A stretch of DNA of 64,000 nt from Baylisascaris procyonis (Eukaryota > Nematoda > Chromadorea > Rhabditida > Ascarididae): positions 4,635,001-4,699,000 of the forward strand of contig JAZARR010000153.1 of NCBI GenBank assembly GCA_037389465.1, read 5' to 3'. The notes beneath the pieces are model-generated. The model ran no database searches, was not told the DNA's origin, and saw only the letters and a list, made by a program, of their open reading frames with translations. Every line of letters begins with the position of its first letter. The first letter of the stretch is position 1. The position numbers were made by a program, and so were the translations under genes. Shown in pieces: positions 62,382 through 64,000 of the stretch.

Positions 62382-62606
62382 GATTTTTTTTTGAAATCGC
62401 CAAAAACTTATTCAAAAGATAAAGGCGGAAGTCCTTTGCCACTTACAAGTAACAAAATCAATAAAGCGCATTTACAGATTAAGCGGCACGCTTGCCGTCC
62501 ATGGTTTGTTGGTGGTTATAACACACGGAGTGAGAGCAACTTGAGGGTTGCTCAGATGGAACAAGCTGAAGAGATAAGCAGTTCTTTCCCACTTAAAGGC
62601 TTCTGA
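62382..62606 (+). CDS. Candidate terminal exon of an unidentified plus-strand gene
   Basis: A strong acceptor (TTTCTTTTTTGTTTTGCAG) is followed by 74 open codons: polar, Lys/Ser-rich, containing SPLPLTSNKINKAHLQIK and ending FPLKGF before TGA. The frame that continues from 61954 instead stops near 62423. It is uncertain which frame is used, and no earlier exon could be tied in with confidence. Confidence 0.3.
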   Translation, partial: DFFLKSPKTYSKDKGGSPLPLTSNKINKAHLQIKRHACRPWFVGGYNTRSESNLRVAQMEQAEEISSSFPLKGF

Positions 62607-64000
62607 AATAGTAGGGAGCGCGTTTTATCCATTATCTCTTGGAAAGAGTGAAGTTTGACCTCCAACAACACAATCACTTTTGCTCGATGGTGGGCAGAAT
62701 ATGTGACGGATTTCCCATAGATAAGCTGCCTTACATTTAGTTATTTTTGAATGAAAACTAAAATGTTTGCTGCCCATTGTTTTTCTCTTCCTTGAATATA
62801 TTCCTTCCATTTATAGCCAGTCAGAATTTATGGGATAAAGAACAATAATGCTTTCTGTTAATATTATTATCTCGTTGATACCGATTGTGTGATTCACAAT
62901 CATAGAAGCTGACCAACTCGTCGCCGAAGTGGTGAAAATCGAGACTTAAAAAACGAAAAAAAAACCCCACAAAGATGCTCTGAAATAGAAGACAAACAGC
63001 ACTATATAGGGTGAAAACTTAAGAGAATTGCTTTGCTCATATGATCGCATTTCTGAACTGAAATTAATTGGAAATAGGCATTAAGGCACTTTTAGAAACT
63101 AGCACTTTTTGCACAAGCACTTCGTGATTCAGTATAATTTTTCATGAAAGTTAGCAAATTGGATGTGGAAAATTTTGATGGCGATTATGAAGAGAGTAGA
63201 AAACATTGACGTTCGTCAACAACATTCATTTAATGGGAATTCTTGAGCTTCCAGTAAATGATGTCGACTTAGATTATTGTCACAACCGTCTCTTGTTATT
63301 TGCATTAGTGCGATAAAGACCACTATTGCTTAAGATGAATGAATAGCATCGTCATGATTGAGATGTGACTTTGAGAGCAGAATCCAAACTTCAGAAAGGT
63401 TTAGCTGAGACCCTCATTAGCTGCTTTATTCGAAATATTATTGTTTTGGATATGCATTATCATAGACGAAGTCAACTATCAATATTTCTATAAAATTGGG
63501 GAATTTTTAGTGTGAAACATTTCAGATCACTCGTAACATCAATAAGAATGCAAGAGAATAAGCAGGAATGCTATGATTTTATGTTGTTTCCCTTTTTATT
63601 TTTCTATTTTATTTTCTATTCTTTTACGTTAATATTTCAGCTTTTATTAAACGTTTCTATGGAAACGTACTTATCGAAACGTTCAATGTACACTCAGTCA
63701 CTGTTTGCGACAGCAGTATTAAATTGGACGTCACATAGCGAGGCATACAAAGTACACTCAAAGCTGTGAGTGAGCACTATGCGACCGCGACGAATATATG
63801 GACGCGATACACAGCACGCTCCTCGCTCAATTGTTGTGAATCATTCCGCCGTTTTTATGAGTCAGCCTTATGTTGCTATCGTTCCTTATTAAAGTTGTTT
63901 TCACTGCAGTGTCTTTGTCGGTTTTTCTTGTTCCGATATTAACGCTCAGGTCGTTGATGTTGTTATTCACATCTGTTCTCTGGTTGCTGTGTTTATTACC
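62607..64000. other. Right-hand end of the window, no gene supported
   Basis: AT-rich. An 85-codon plus-strand frame at 63512-63769 is dominated by Phe and Leu from T-rich sequence and is probably chance. Confidence 0.4.

Overview
This window looks like chromosomal DNA of a nematode, most likely a parasitic clade V (strongylid) worm. It is AT-rich. Its genes are split into small exons separated by introns that range from tens of bases to a few kilobases, with T-rich TTTTCAG-type acceptors. Two genes have a clean acceptor just 5' of the start ATG that fits spliced-leader trans-splicing. The best recognisable proteins resemble Caenorhabditis families. The species call is an inference; no rRNA or barcode sequence is present. 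All exon models were built by eye from splice sites, reading-frame phase and protein motifs.

Plus strand, left half. 359-1553: the last three exons of a dihydrolipoamide acetyltransferase (pyruvate dehydrogenase E2). 5489-9392: four phase-consistent exons of an unrecognised, very basic protein. 13171-24952: a complete 14-exon serine carboxypeptidase (S10, 556 aa) with signal peptide, catalytic Ser, Asp and His, and a Thr/Ser-rich plus hydrophobic tail. Its last intron holds about 42 copies of a 44-bp minisatellite. 30733-33656: a complete 4-exon mitochondrial ATPase inhibitor (IF1, mai-2-like, 105 aa).

Minus strand, right half. 38551-43000: exons of a leucine-rich-repeat-like protein, incomplete. 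46851-60902: at least 16 exons, nearly all joining in phase, that encode a cysteine-rich protein of about 850 aa. It repeats two motifs along its length: Cys followed by hydrophobics, and a CC/CCC-x-C signature. I do not recognise the family; it is the strongest candidate here for something undescribed. Possible 5' sequence with a membrane segment lies at 61139-61369.

Mobile and repetitive DNA: a 1.27-kb long-inverted-repeat element with a (TA)n centre (43755-45022), a probable solo LTR of BEL/Pao type (58976-59468) with a related relic at 33082, a tRNA-like sequence at 46674-46748, three long (TA)n tracts, an (AAAT)n tract, a 39-bp repeat in frame on both strands (51590-51745) and a diverged 23-bp repeat (35272-35363). 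The long stretches between genes hold nothing else I can support.
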